Below are positions 42,020 to 50,383 of a stretch of DNA of 64,000 bases, piece after piece. The notes beneath the pieces are model-generated. The model did not search any database, was not told the origin of the DNA, and worked only from the letters and a program-made list of their open reading frames with translations. Where the stretch lies: assembly GCA_050186725.1 (NCBI GenBank), contig JBFWYG010000014.1:1-64000 (forward strand). Direction: 5' to 3'. The DNA comes from JADJYF01 sp050186725 (lineage in GTDB: Bacteria > Pseudomonadota > Gammaproteobacteria > Ga0077536). Position 1 is the stretch's first letter. Each line of letters starts with the position of its first letter. The position numbers and the translations under genes were made by a program.

Positions 42020-42613
42020 ATGACCGCCCGCACCGCCCGCGTCGAACGGGACACCAAGGAAACCCAGATCGCCATCGCCGTCAACCTCGACGGCACCGGC
42101 AAGGCGGCGCTGGCGACCGGCGCGCCGTTTCTCGACCACATGCTGGACCAGGTCGCGCGCCACGGCGTCATCGACCTCGACATCAAGGCCAACGGCGACC
42201 TGCACATCGATGCCCACCACACGGTGGAGGACGTCGGCATCACGCTCGGCATGGCGGTCGCCAAGGCGCTCGGCGACAAGCGCGCCATTCGTCGTTACGG
42301 CCACGCCTACGTGCCGCTGGACGAAGCGCTGTCGCGGGTGGTGATTGACCTCTCCGGCCGGCCGGGGCTCGAGTTCCACGTCGAGTTTCCGCGCGCGCGC
42401 ATCGGCGAGTTCGACGTCGACCTGTTCCACGAATTCTTCCAGGGCTTCGTCAACCACGCGATGTGCACCCTGCACGTCGACTGCCTGCGCGGCAGGAATG
42501 CCCACCACATCATCGAAACCGTGTTCAAGGCCTTCGGCCGCGCGCTGCGCATGGCGGTCGAGAACGACCCGCGCATGGGCGACGCCCTGCCGTCCACCAA
42601 GGGCGCGCTGTAG
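42020..42613 (+). CDS. hisB: Imidazoleglycerol-phosphate dehydratase HisB
   Basis: 197 residues, monofunctional length (E. coli HisB is a fusion with a phosphatase). FLDHMLDQVARHG, HIDAHHTVEDVGI and the C-terminal GRNAHHIIETVFKAF carry the metal-binding histidines. It makes imidazole acetol phosphate in histidine synthesis. It is followed by hisH 20 bp later. hisA and hisF, the usual next genes, are absent from this locus. Confidence 0.97.
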   Translation: MTARTARVERDTKETQIAIAVNLDGTGKAALATGAPFLDHMLDQVARHGVIDLDIKANGDLHIDAHHTVEDVGITLGMAVAKALGDKRAIRRYGHAYVPLDEALSRVVIDLSGRPGLEFHVEFPRARIGEFDVDLFHEFFQGFVNHAMCTLHVDCLRGRNAHHIIETVFKAFGRALRMAVENDPRMGDALPSTKGAL

Positions 42614-42633
42614 GACCGACACGGCGAACGCGC

Positions 42634-43275
42634 ATGTCCACGGTCGCCGTCATCGACTACGGCAGTAGCAACCTGCGCTCGGTGGTGAAGGCGCTGGAGA
42701 CGGTCGCCGCCGGTCGCCACCAGGTGCTGGTGAGCGACGACCCGACGCGCATCGCCGCCGCCGACCGCGTGGTGTTCCCGGGCCAGGGCGCGATCGGCGA
42801 CTGCATGTCGCGTCTCATCGACCATCACCTGGTGGACGTGATTCGCGAATGCGCGCGTACCCGGCCGTTCTTCGGCATCTGCTTGGGACTCCAGTCGCTG
42901 GTGCGCCACAGCGCCGAGGACGGCGGCACGGCCTGCCTCGATATCTTTCCCGGTGAAGTACGCCGCTTTCCCGATAACCCGCCGCCTGCGCCGGACGGCA
43001 GCCCGCGCAAGGTGCCGCACATGGGCTGGAACCAGGTGGCCTGGACGCGCGAGCACCCGGTGACCCACGGCATTGCGAGCGACACGCGCTTCTACTTCGT
43101 GCACAGCTACTACGTGGTGCCGGACGACCCGGCCGTGACGCTCGGCACCTGCGACTACATCACCCGCTTCACCGCCGCGCTTGCCAGCGGCTACGTGGTC
43201 GCGACCCAGTTCCATCCGGAGAAGAGCGCGCAGGCCGGCTTGAAGCTGCTGGAGAACTTCCTCGCCTGGCAGTGA
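42634..43275 (+). CDS. hisH: Imidazole glycerol phosphate synthase glutaminase subunit HisH
   Basis: 213 residues, family about 200-215. IDYGSSNLRSV opens the class I glutamine amidotransferase. The nucleophile is in FFGICLGLQSL (cysteine at about residue 84), and the H-P-E of the triad is in ATQFHPEKSA. HisH feeds ammonia to HisF. It begins 20 bp after hisB; the next gene is a cupin rather than hisA. Confidence 0.96.
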   Translation: MSTVAVIDYGSSNLRSVVKALETVAAGRHQVLVSDDPTRIAAADRVVFPGQGAIGDCMSRLIDHHLVDVIRECARTRPFFGICLGLQSLVRHSAEDGGTACLDIFPGEVRRFPDNPPPAPDGSPRKVPHMGWNQVAWTREHPVTHGIASDTRFYFVHSYYVVPDDPAVTLGTCDYITRFTAALASGYVVATQFHPEKSAQAGLKLLENFLAWQ

Positions 43276-43358
43276 CGACCCGCGCGGTCATTGCGGCGAT
43301 TGAGCGACTCAGCTATCAAGCCCGGAACGGTCGCCGCCGGCGACCCAGGGGAGCCGCC

Positions 43359-43778
43359 ATGAACACCAAGACCGCCCTGCGCACCCTGTGCGCGACCGCC
43401 GCGCTCAGCGCCGCATGCCACGCACTCGCCGCGGACCCGGCCACGGATACCGTCATCACCCCGCTCCTCGAGCGGCCGCTCGCCGCGCGCGAGACGCCGG
43501 TCGCGAGCATGCTGACGGTCGAGTACCAGCCCGGTGCCGGCACGCCGCCCCACACCCACCCCGCCGATACCTTCGTCTACGTGCTCGCGGGCGCGATCGA
43601 GATGCAGGTCGCGGGCGGTGAGCTTAAGGTGCTGAAGGCCGGCGACACCTATTACGAAAAGCCGACCGACACTCACACGGTGTCGCGGAACGCCAGCCAG
43701 ACCGAGCCGGCGAAGTTCCTGGTGGTGTTCGTGAAGGACGCCGGCGCGCCGGTGCTGGAGCCGGTCGCTGAGCACTGA
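43359..43778 (+). CDS. Secreted single-domain cupin protein
   Basis: 139 residues from the ATG at 43359, eight bases after GGGGAG. A signal peptide covers residues 1-25 (ends ALAADP). The cupin motif 1 region is PPHTHPADTFVYVLAG and motif 2 is KPTDTHTVSRN, giving three candidate histidine ligands plus an acidic residue. Periplasmic cupins of this kind often lack a known role. It lies 83 bp after hisH. Confidence 0.8.
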   Translation: MNTKTALRTLCATAALSAACHALAADPATDTVITPLLERPLAARETPVASMLTVEYQPGAGTPPHTHPADTFVYVLAGAIEMQVAGGELKVLKAGDTYYEKPTDTHTVSRNASQTEPAKFLVVFVKDAGAPVLEPVAEH

Positions 43779-43892
43779 TCGACGGCGCGGTGCTGTCGGC
43801 CGCGCGCCGATTGCCCCCGCGCGGCGCCGAGGCTACCTTGCCGCGAGGGCGATGCGCGGTCCGCGTCGCGACGCACGGCAGGGAGTACGAAG

Positions 43893-44762
43893 TTGAGCGA
43901 GGTGTGGACCCATCACCAGCGGCGGGTGAACGGCTTTCGCATGCACTACGTGACGGCAGGCCAGGGCTATCCGCTGGTGCTGCTGCACGGCTGGCCGCAG
44001 AGCTGGTACGAGTGGCGAAAGATCATCCCGGCGCTGGCTGAGCACTACACGGTGATCGCGCCGGATCTGCGTGGTCTCGGCGATTCCGAGAAGCCCATGA
44101 CCGGCTACGACAAGCGCACGCTGGCCGCCGATGTGACCGAGTTGCTCACGCAGCTCGGTCACGAGCGCGCGGGCGTGATCGGCCACGACTGGGGCGGCGC
44201 GGTGGCCTTCTATCTCGCCTACGACCAGCGCGCGCTGGTCGAGCGGCTGATGATCCTCGACATGGTGCCCGGCCTCATCAAGGCCGGCGACGCCTTTCCG
44301 CTCGAGTTCGCGCTCAAGATCAACCACGTGTTCTTTCATGGTGGCAACCCGGACTGGGCGGCGATGCTGGTCAGCCAGAACGTCGACGCCTACTTGAGGC
44401 GCTTCCTCACCACGCTCGACTTCAACTACAGCCCGAACGTGTTCAGTGAAGCCGAGATAGCCGAGTACGTGCGCGTGAACTCCATTCCGGGGTCGATTCG
44501 CGCGGGCTTCCAGTGGTACGCGGCCGGACTGCGCGAAGACGCGGTCAATCTTGCCAACGCCACCGAGAAGCTCACCATTCCGGTCGCGGCCTATGGCGGC
44601 GCGAGCTTTCTCGGCGACATTCGCACCTACTGGCAGGCGGTGGCGGCGCAGGTCGAAGGTGAGGCGGTCGCCGAGTGCGGCCACTTCATTCCCGAAGAGC
44701 AGCCCGGCTTCGTGATCGACGCCGCGCAGCGCTTCTTTGCGCCGCTGCGCGCGCGAGGCTGA
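43893..44762 (+). CDS. Alpha/beta hydrolase, epoxide hydrolase / haloalkane dehalogenase type
   Basis: 289 residues starting at TTG (43893) with GGGAG 8 bases before it. The oxyanion motif is LHGWPQSWYEW. The nucleophile elbow GHDWGG has aspartate in place of serine, as in epoxide hydrolases and haloalkane dehalogenases. The catalytic histidine is in ECGHFIPEEQP. Dehalogenases need a tryptophan next to the Asp: G-H-D-W provides it, but epoxide hydrolases share that motif, so the two are not separable. Next to the thioredoxin-like gene by 7 bp. Confidence 0.87.
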   Translation: MSEVWTHHQRRVNGFRMHYVTAGQGYPLVLLHGWPQSWYEWRKIIPALAEHYTVIAPDLRGLGDSEKPMTGYDKRTLAADVTELLTQLGHERAGVIGHDWGGAVAFYLAYDQRALVERLMILDMVPGLIKAGDAFPLEFALKINHVFFHGGNPDWAAMLVSQNVDAYLRRFLTTLDFNYSPNVFSEAEIAEYVRVNSIPGSIRAGFQWYAAGLREDAVNLANATEKLTIPVAAYGGASFLGDIRTYWQAVAAQVEGEAVAECGHFIPEEQPGFVIDAAQRFFAPLRARG

Positions 44763-44769
44763 CACGACC

Positions 44770-45102
44770 ATGACAGAGGATTACAGCGAAAAGGAACCGA
44801 CCCGCGCCGAGGTCGACGCGCTGCCCGGCTGGACGCTCCTCGAATTCGGCAGCCCCTACTGCGGCCACTGCCTGCGCGCGCAGCCGCTCATCGAGGCGGC
44901 GACCGCTGCGCACGCCGGGCTCAGGCATCTCAAGATCTTCGACGGCCGCGGCCGACCGCTGGGTCGTTCGTTCCGCGTGAAGCTGTGGCCGACCCTCGTT
45001 CTGCTGCGGGAGGGTGTGGAACTCGCGCGGGTCGTGCGGCCACAGGACGCGGTCGCGGCGGCCGCCGCGCTGGCGCCGTTGGCGCAGGATGGCGAGTCCT
45101 AG
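44770..45102 (+). CDS. Thioredoxin-family protein
   Basis: 110 residues. The C-x-x-C motif is CGHC in FGSPYCGHCLRAQPL (about residue 30); the cis-proline is in KLWPTLVLL. CGHC is the form found in protein disulfide isomerases and some thioredoxin-like reductases. No signal peptide. It starts 7 bp after the hydrolase stop and probably shares its transcript. Its last four bases overlap tail-to-tail with the unknown gene on the other strand. Confidence 0.88.
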   Translation: MTEDYSEKEPTRAEVDALPGWTLLEFGSPYCGHCLRAQPLIEAATAAHAGLRHLKIFDGRGRPLGRSFRVKLWPTLVLLREGVELARVVRPQDAVAAAAALAPLAQDGES

Positions 45103-45752
45103 CCGGCCTCGTACGCCAAGCCCCAGGCCGGCGCGCCGGGCAGCGGCGGGATGCCAAGCGATGGGCGTGGGTTCACCCGCAGGCGACGGCCACCGCGCGG
45201 CGGCCGTCTGACCCGCGGCCCGTCGCCGAAGTCCCCGAGGCGCGCGACGACCAGCGCGTTCGCGCGGCAGTCCCACACGATGCGCTTGTGCTGCCGGTGA
45301 TAGCTCAAGGTATGCGCGACGGGACCTTCGTCGCCGCAACGCGTGTGGACGGTATCGGGCAGACCGAACAGGTGCAGCAGGTCGACGTAGGAGCGGATGT
45401 AACAGAAGTGACGCCGTACCGGCGCCTGCAGCTCGAAGCCGCGCACCTCGCCATCGCGGAGCGCAAGCGCCACGTCGCCCTCCAGCAGCAGCCAACCCTC
45501 GCCGGCCCGCAGGGCGCGCAGGCCCTCTTCCCAGTCGGCATGCTCGCGACGCAGCACGGACCCATGCGGGAAACTCGCGCGGGCGCCAATCGCCACCACG
45601 CGCTCGAGCGGCACCTCGTCCATGCGCCCTCCATAGGGGACGCCGGCCACCACGAGATGCTCGAGACGCAGGCGGCGCGACTTCAGGCACTCGAGATGCT
45701 CGAGCAGTTCGAAGCGTCGCCGCCGCATCAGTCCGCCGAAGGCTTCTAACAT
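45099..45752 (-). CDS. Uncharacterised protein, about 217 residues
   Basis: I do not recognise this family. It starts at ATG 45752 or ten codons earlier at 45782; ribosome-binding sites are poor. Residues about 10-185 look like an ordinary soluble fold with hydrophobic strands and a cysteine/histidine patch (R-H-F-C-Y-I-R and H-T-R-C-G-D). The last 40 residues are proline/arginine-rich. It has no signal peptide. It is downstream of the LuxR-type gene on the same strand (gap of about 95-125 bp). Codon use (G/C-ending) resembles neighbours, so it is probably real. Confidence 0.55.
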   Translation of the reverse strand: MLEAFGGLMRRRRFELLEHLECLKSRRLRLEHLVVAGVPYGGRMDEVPLERVVAIGARASFPHGSVLRREHADWEEGLRALRAGEGWLLLEGDVALALRDGEVRGFELQAPVRRHFCYIRSYVDLLHLFGLPDTVHTRCGDEGPVAHTLSYHRQHKRIVWDCRANALVVARLGDFGDGPRVRRPPRGGRRLRVNPRPSLGIPPLPGAPAWGLAYEAG

Positions 45753-45877
45753 CGCACCACCCGTCGCAGCCGCGCTCGTCAAGCGCTGTCTTCCGCAGAA
45801 TGGCGACGGGCGGCGAGAAGATCAATGCACGGGCCCACATTTGCGGGCCGTGCAGCACTTGCGTCGCAACCCGTGTC

Positions 45878-46525
45878 TCAACGCGACGCCTCGTCGTGCG
45901 CGCCCGCCAGCGCGCGGTTCACGAGCGCGGCCAGCGCCGCCTGGCGATGCGTGCCCGTCTTGGCATAGAGGCTGCGCAGGTGCGCGCGCACGGTGTTGCG
46001 CGAGATGCCCTGGCGCGCCGCCACCTGGTCGATGCTGAGTCCTTCGACGATGAGCAGCGCGCAGGCCGCCTCGGCCGCGGTGAAACCGCGGCGCGCGAGG
46101 CTGTGCAGCTTGAAGCCGCGGTCTAGTGTCGGCGCGGCGCTCCGCAGGCTCAGGCGGCAGCCGCCGAACTCGCCGTAGGGCGTCACGCGCCAGCGGCTTG
46201 GCGGGGCGTTGCCCGGTTCCGGAAGGGCGATGGTCACCTCGGTCGGCCCGCCGCGGCGCGCGACTGCCGCCAGCACCGCGTCGAGCAGTGCGCCAACGGC
46301 CTCGTCGAACGCGCAGAGCCGCCGGCCGCGAAGGTACAGCGGTCCGTCCTTGGCCAGCCAGGCGGCGGCGCCGGCGTCCAGGTGTTCGACCTCGCCGTCC
46401 GCATTGATGAGCAGGCTCGCGCCGTCGCGGTTGGCCGCCGGCCCGGGGCCCAGGGGCCGCGGCGCCTTGCCGTCCGAGGTCTCGTGCCCGGTGCTCGAGG
46501 TTGCTTCGTGGCCCGCCAGTTCCAT
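45878..46525 (-). CDS. LuxR-type transcriptional regulator
   Basis: 215 residues from an ATG eight bases after AAGGGG. The C-terminal HTH (about 155-212) is the LuxR/NarL/FixJ type: FTAAEAACALLIVEGLSIDQ followed by VAARQGISRNTVRAHLRSLY. The N-terminal 150 residues do not show a receiver aspartate or an autoinducer domain; they read as a degenerate PAS-like sensor with a glycine/proline-rich start. The signal is unknown. It is divergent from the SnoaL-like gene across 157 bp and could regulate it. Confidence 0.85.
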   Translation of the reverse strand: MELAGHEATSSTGHETSDGKAPRPLGPGPAANRDGASLLINADGEVEHLDAGAAAWLAKDGPLYLRGRRLCAFDEAVGALLDAVLAAVARRGGPTEVTIALPEPGNAPPSRWRVTPYGEFGGCRLSLRSAAPTLDRGFKLHSLARRGFTAAEAACALLIVEGLSIDQVAARQGISRNTVRAHLRSLYAKTGTHRQAALAALVNRALAGAHDEASR

Positions 46526-46682
46526 GGAGTTCCCCTTATCGTCGTAGCGATGACGACGGCCCGACCGTCGCGAGGGCATTGAAGCGCGGGTGCGGGGCCG
46601 GCCGCTGTGGGAATCCACACGCGGGGTCTACGCCGGGGCGCTGGCTATACTTCGGGCGACCGACCGCGGAGAGGACGAACAC

Positions 46683-47102
46683 GTGCACGACGACACGCAA
46701 GCCAGGCTCGCGATCCTGGAAACGCTGAACCGCTACGCCTGGAGCTACGACACCCGCGACCTCGACCTGATGCGGGCCTGCTTCACCGCCGATGGCGTCT
46801 TCCATGCCACGCTCGCCGGGCACGAGGGTTGGGGGCCCTTCGAAGGTCGCGACGCGGTGGTTGGCTGGCTGTCGGACGTGATGCAGACGCAGAACGATCA
46901 GCGCCGGCACTGCATCAGCAACGTGGTGTTCCGCGCGCTCGATGCGGCGCGGGCGGTGGTCGATTCCTACCTGCTGCTGACCGCGGTGGAGGACGGCGTA
47001 CTGCGCGTGGTGTGTACCGGGACTTATCGGGACGAACTGGTGCGTGAGGGCGACGCCTGGCGGATCAGACGCAAGACGCTGGCGCTCGATAACGGCTTTT
47101 GA
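46683..47102 (+). CDS. SnoaL/NTF2-like small polyketide-cyclase-fold protein
   Basis: 139 residues with GTG start at 46683, after GGAGAGG at good spacing. It follows the pattern of SnoaL-like proteins: N-terminal helix LAILETLNRYAWSYDTRDLD, C-F-T-A-D-G-V-F, then strands such as HCISNVVFRALDAARAVVDSY and D-A-W-R-I-R-R-K-T-L. Such folds bind hydrophobic ligands and may be dehydratases or hydrolases; no definite function. It converges on purD across a REP-containing gap. Confidence 0.85.
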   Translation: MHDDTQARLAILETLNRYAWSYDTRDLDLMRACFTADGVFHATLAGHEGWGPFEGRDAVVGWLSDVMQTQNDQRRHCISNVVFRALDAARAVVDSYLLLTAVEDGVLRVVCTGTYRDELVREGDAWRIRRKTLALDNGF

Positions 47103-47149
47103 GAGCCCGGTGGTGCGGGTCGGGCTTCGATTGAGGCTCTGGAAAGAAT

Positions 47150-47239
47150 GGCGGGTTGAAACCCGCCCTACAAATCCCGTTGTAGGGCCGGTTTTCACCG
47201 GCCATGCGCGACGCCGCTGAATGTCGGACTGAAGTCCGA
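47150..47239. repeat. Three REP palindromes in alternating orientation
   Basis: 47150-47167 (GGCGGGTT/AACCCGCC, GA centre), 47186-47203 (GGCCGGT/ACCGGCC stem, centre shifted by one substitution) and 47224-47239 (TCGGACT/AGTCCGA, GA centre). All three keep the CTACA or TGTAG flank on the appropriate side. The middle copy is the only one with an unpaired position next to the loop. Located between SnoaL-like and purD. Confidence 0.88.
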
Positions 47240-47240
47240 T

Positions 47241-48530
47241 CTACAGGGCTTCGCGCGCCACCGCCCGGTACCCGATGTCGCGGCGGCAGAACATGCCTCG
47301 CCAGTGGATGCGATCGACACGCGCGTAGGCCGCGGCCTGCGCGGCGCCCACGCTGGCGCCAAGGCCCACCACGCACAGCACGCGTCCCCCGTTGGTCACG
47401 CAGGCCTCACCCGCCTGCCGCGTGCCGGCGTGGAACACCTTGGTGTCCGGCAGTTCGTCGTCGAGGCCGCTGATGGCATCGCCCTTGGCGTAGTCGTTGG
47501 GATAGCCGCCGGCCGCCAGCACCACGCCGACCGTCGCGCGCGCATCGAACTCGAGTTCGACCTCGCGCGCGCGGCCGTCCAGGATCGCGAGGCAGGCGTC
47601 GACCAGGTCGGTCCGCATGCGCATCATGATCGGCTGGGTCTCGGGATCGCCCATGCGGCAGTTGAATTCCAGCACGCGCGGCTGGCCGGCGGCGTCGATC
47701 ATCACGCCGGCGTAGAGAAAGCCCTGGTAAGGGCGCCCGTCCGCGCGCAGCCCCGCCAGCGTGGGCGCGATGACGCTGTCCATGATCTTGCGGGTCATGG
47801 TCGCGTCGACCACCGGCGCGGGCGAATAGGCGCCCATGCCGCCGGTGTTGGGCCCCTCATCACCATCGTCCCGCGCCTTGTGGTCCTGCGAGGACGCGAG
47901 CGGAATGGCGGTGTCGCCGTCGGTCATGACGATGAAGCTCGCTTCCTCCCCGGCGAGGAACTCCTCCACCACGATGCGCGCGCCGGCCGCGCCGAAGGCA
48001 TTGCCTTCGAGCATGGCGCGCGCGGCCTCGCGCGCTTCCTCGTGCGTGCGCGCGACCACCACGCCCTTGCCGGCGGCCAGACCGTCGGCCTTGACCACCA
48101 CCGGCAGCGCGTGGGCGTCGATGTAGGCGAGCGCCGGCGCGAGCGCCTCGAAGGTCTCGTAGGCCGCGGTCGGAATGCGATGACGCTTGAGGAAATCCTT
48201 GGTGAAGGCCTTGGAAGCTTCGAGGATCGCGCCGTCGCGCGGCGGTCCGAAACACTTCTGACCCGCGGCCTGGAAGGCATCGACCACGCCCGCCGCGAGC
48301 GGCGCCTCGGGCCCGACGATGGTGAGCGCCACGCCTTCGGCCCGCGCGAGCGCGAGCAGGCCCGCCACGTCCTCCGCGGAGACCTCGACGTTACGCACAC
48401 GAGGCTCGCGCGCCGTGCCGGCGTTGCCGGGCGCGACCAGCACCTCGGCGACCTTGGCCGACTGCGCGCACTTCCACGCCAGCGCGTGTTCGCGGCCACC
48501 GCCGCCGATGATCAGCACCTTCATGTTCAC
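47241..48530 (-). CDS. purD: Phosphoribosylamine--glycine ligase PurD
   Basis: 429 residues, E. coli 429 (M3 at 48524 is an alternative start). ATP-grasp signature: IIGGGGREHALAW, VVKADGLAAGKGV, EGPNTGGMGAYSP and EFNCRMGDPETQ. It joins glycine to phosphoribosylamine in purine synthesis. Downstream of purH (16 bp) as in Pseudomonas and E. coli. The stop is next to REP elements. Confidence 0.97.
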   Translation of the reverse strand: MNMKVLIIGGGGREHALAWKCAQSAKVAEVLVAPGNAGTAREPRVRNVEVSAEDVAGLLALARAEGVALTIVGPEAPLAAGVVDAFQAAGQKCFGPPRDGAILEASKAFTKDFLKRHRIPTAAYETFEALAPALAYIDAHALPVVVKADGLAAGKGVVVARTHEEAREAARAMLEGNAFGAAGARIVVEEFLAGEEASFIVMTDGDTAIPLASSQDHKARDDGDEGPNTGGMGAYSPAPVVDATMTRKIMDSVIAPTLAGLRADGRPYQGFLYAGVMIDAAGQPRVLEFNCRMGDPETQPIMMRMRTDLVDACLAILDGRAREVELEFDARATVGVVLAAGGYPNDYAKGDAISGLDDELPDTKVFHAGTRQAGEACVTNGGRVLCVVGLGASVGAAQAAAYARVDRIHWRGMFCRRDIGYRAVAREAL

Positions 48531-48546
48531 CCTCCGCGCACGGCGC

Positions 48547-50106
48547 TCAATGGCGGAAATGCCGCTCGCCGGTGAACACCATCGCCATGCCGTGTTCGTC
48601 CGCGGCGGCTATCACCTCGGCGTCGCGCATCGAGCCGCCCGGCTGGATGACCGCGCGGATGCCGGCCGCCGCTGCCGCGTCGATGCCGTCACGGAACGGG
48701 AAGAAGGCATCGGAGGCCATCACCGAGCCGACCACCTCGAGGTTTTCGTCGGCGGCCTTGATGGCGGCGATGCGCGCGCTGTAGACGCGGCTCATCTGGC
48801 CCGCGCCAACGCCGATGGTGCGCCGCTCACGCGCATAGACGATGGCGTTCGACTTCACGCACGCCACCACCCGCCAGGCGAACAGCAGGTCGGCGAGTTC
48901 GTCGGCCGTTGGCGCGCGCTTGCTGACGGTGGTGAACTGCGCCGGCGTGATGACCTGCGCGGCGACGTCGCGGTCCTGCACCAGGAGCCCACCCATCACG
49001 CGCTTGTATTCCAGCTGGCGCAGCGGCGTCGCCGGCCACTGGCCGACTTCCAGCACGCGGATATTGCTCTTCGGCGCCAGCACCGCGCGCGCGTCGGCGG
49101 ACACCGCGGGCGCGACGATCACTTCGACGAACTGGCGCTCGACGATGAGCTTCGCCACCTCGGCGTCCATCTCGCGGTTGAACGCGATGATGCCGCCGAA
49201 GGCCGAGGTCGGATCGGTCTGGTAGGCGAGGTCGTAGGCGCGCGTGAGCGAGACGGCCTCGGCCACGCCGCAGGGATTGGCGTGCTTGACGATGCAGCAG
49301 GCCGGCTCGCTGAAGGATCGCACGCAGTCGAGCGCGGCATCGGTGTCGGCGATGTTGTTGTAGGAGAGCTCCTTGCCCTGCAGCTGCACCATCGCCGCGA
49401 GCGTGCCCGCGGGCTTCAGGTCGTCTACGTAGAAGGCCGCCGCCTGGTGCGGATTCTCGCCGTAGCGCAGCGTCTGCGAGAGACGCGCGTGCACGTGCAG
49501 ATCGGCCGGGAAGGTCGGCGCCTCGCGCGAGCCGAGATAAGCGGCGATGGCGCTGTCGTAGGACGCGGTGTGCGCGTAGGCCTTGGCCGCGAGGCGATAG
49601 CGCGTGGCGTCGCCCACGCGACCGTCGGCGTCGAGTTCGGCGACGAGGCCGGCGTAGTCGCCCGGGTCGCACACCACCGCCACGCGCGCGTGGTTCTTGG
49701 CCGCGGCGCGCAGCAGCGCGGGCCCGCCGATGTCGATGTTCTCGATGGCCTCGGCGAGCGTGCAGTCGGGGCGCGCGATGGTCTCGCGGAAGGGATAGAG
49801 GTTGACCACCACGAAGTCGATGTTGTCGATGTCGTGGGCGGCGAGCGCGGCGTCGTCCACGCCCGGGCGAGCGAGGATGCCACCGTGCACGCGCGGATGC
49901 AGGGTCTTCACCCGGCCGTCCATCATCTCCGGATGACCGGTGTGTTCGGCGACGTCCTTGACCGTGAGCCCCGCCGCGCGCAACGCGGCGGCCGAGCCGC
50001 CGGTGGAGAGCAGGCCATAGCCGTGCCGCACGAGGCCGGCGGCGAGTTCGGTGAGTCCCTGTTTGTCGGAGACGCTGACGAGCGCCCAGCGCGAGGTGTT
50101 GGTCAT
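48547..50106 (-). CDS. purH: Bifunctional AICAR transformylase / IMP cyclohydrolase
   Basis: 519 residues, E. coli 529. The N-terminal MGS-like cyclohydrolase domain begins ALVSVSDKQGLTELAAGL; the transformylase domain contains Q-G-K-E-L-S-Y-N-N, AFGGIIAFNREMD and CVKSNAIVYA with the catalytic lysine-asparagine region. It catalyses the last two steps of IMP synthesis. It starts 7 bp after the fis stop, so dusB-fis-purH-purD is one operon. Confidence 0.98.
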   Translation of the reverse strand: MTNTSRWALVSVSDKQGLTELAAGLVRHGYGLLSTGGSAAALRAAGLTVKDVAEHTGHPEMMDGRVKTLHPRVHGGILARPGVDDAALAAHDIDNIDFVVVNLYPFRETIARPDCTLAEAIENIDIGGPALLRAAAKNHARVAVVCDPGDYAGLVAELDADGRVGDATRYRLAAKAYAHTASYDSAIAAYLGSREAPTFPADLHVHARLSQTLRYGENPHQAAAFYVDDLKPAGTLAAMVQLQGKELSYNNIADTDAALDCVRSFSEPACCIVKHANPCGVAEAVSLTRAYDLAYQTDPTSAFGGIIAFNREMDAEVAKLIVERQFVEVIVAPAVSADARAVLAPKSNIRVLEVGQWPATPLRQLEYKRVMGGLLVQDRDVAAQVITPAQFTTVSKRAPTADELADLLFAWRVVACVKSNAIVYARERRTIGVGAGQMSRVYSARIAAIKAADENLEVVGSVMASDAFFPFRDGIDAAAAAGIRAVIQPGGSMRDAEVIAAADEHGMAMVFTGERHFRH

Positions 50107-50113
50107 GGAGGGT

Positions 50114-50383
50114 CTATTTGCCGAGTCCGTATTTGTGCAGCTTGGTGCGCAAGGTCGCGCGGTTGATGCCGAGCACCTGCGCGGCCTTGGTGATGTTGCC
50201 GCGGGTCTCGCGCATGACGATTTCGAGCAGTGGTTTCTCCACCTGCGTCATCACCAGCTCGTAGAGCTCGGCCGCGGGCTGGCCGTTCAGGTCTTCGAAG
50301 TAGCGCTGCAGCGAGGCGCGCACCTGCTCGGTGAGCGGCGTGTCGCCCGCGCGCGGGCTCATGCGTACGACGTTGGTGTTCAT
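50114..50383 (-). CDS. fis: Nucleoid-associated protein Fis
   Basis: 89 residues from ATG 50383, which overlaps the dusB stop as ATGA; E. coli Fis has 98. The C-terminal HTH (about 50-86) is NITKAAQVLGINRATLRTKL, ending YGL as in Fis. The N-terminal half forms the dimer helices. Fis bends DNA and activates rRNA and growth-rate-linked genes. Gene order dusB-fis is standard. Codon use is ordinary. Confidence 0.95.
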   Translation of the reverse strand: MNTNVVRMSPRAGDTPLTEQVRASLQRYFEDLNGQPAAELYELVMTQVEKPLLEIVMRETRGNITKAAQVLGINRATLRTKLHKYGLGK

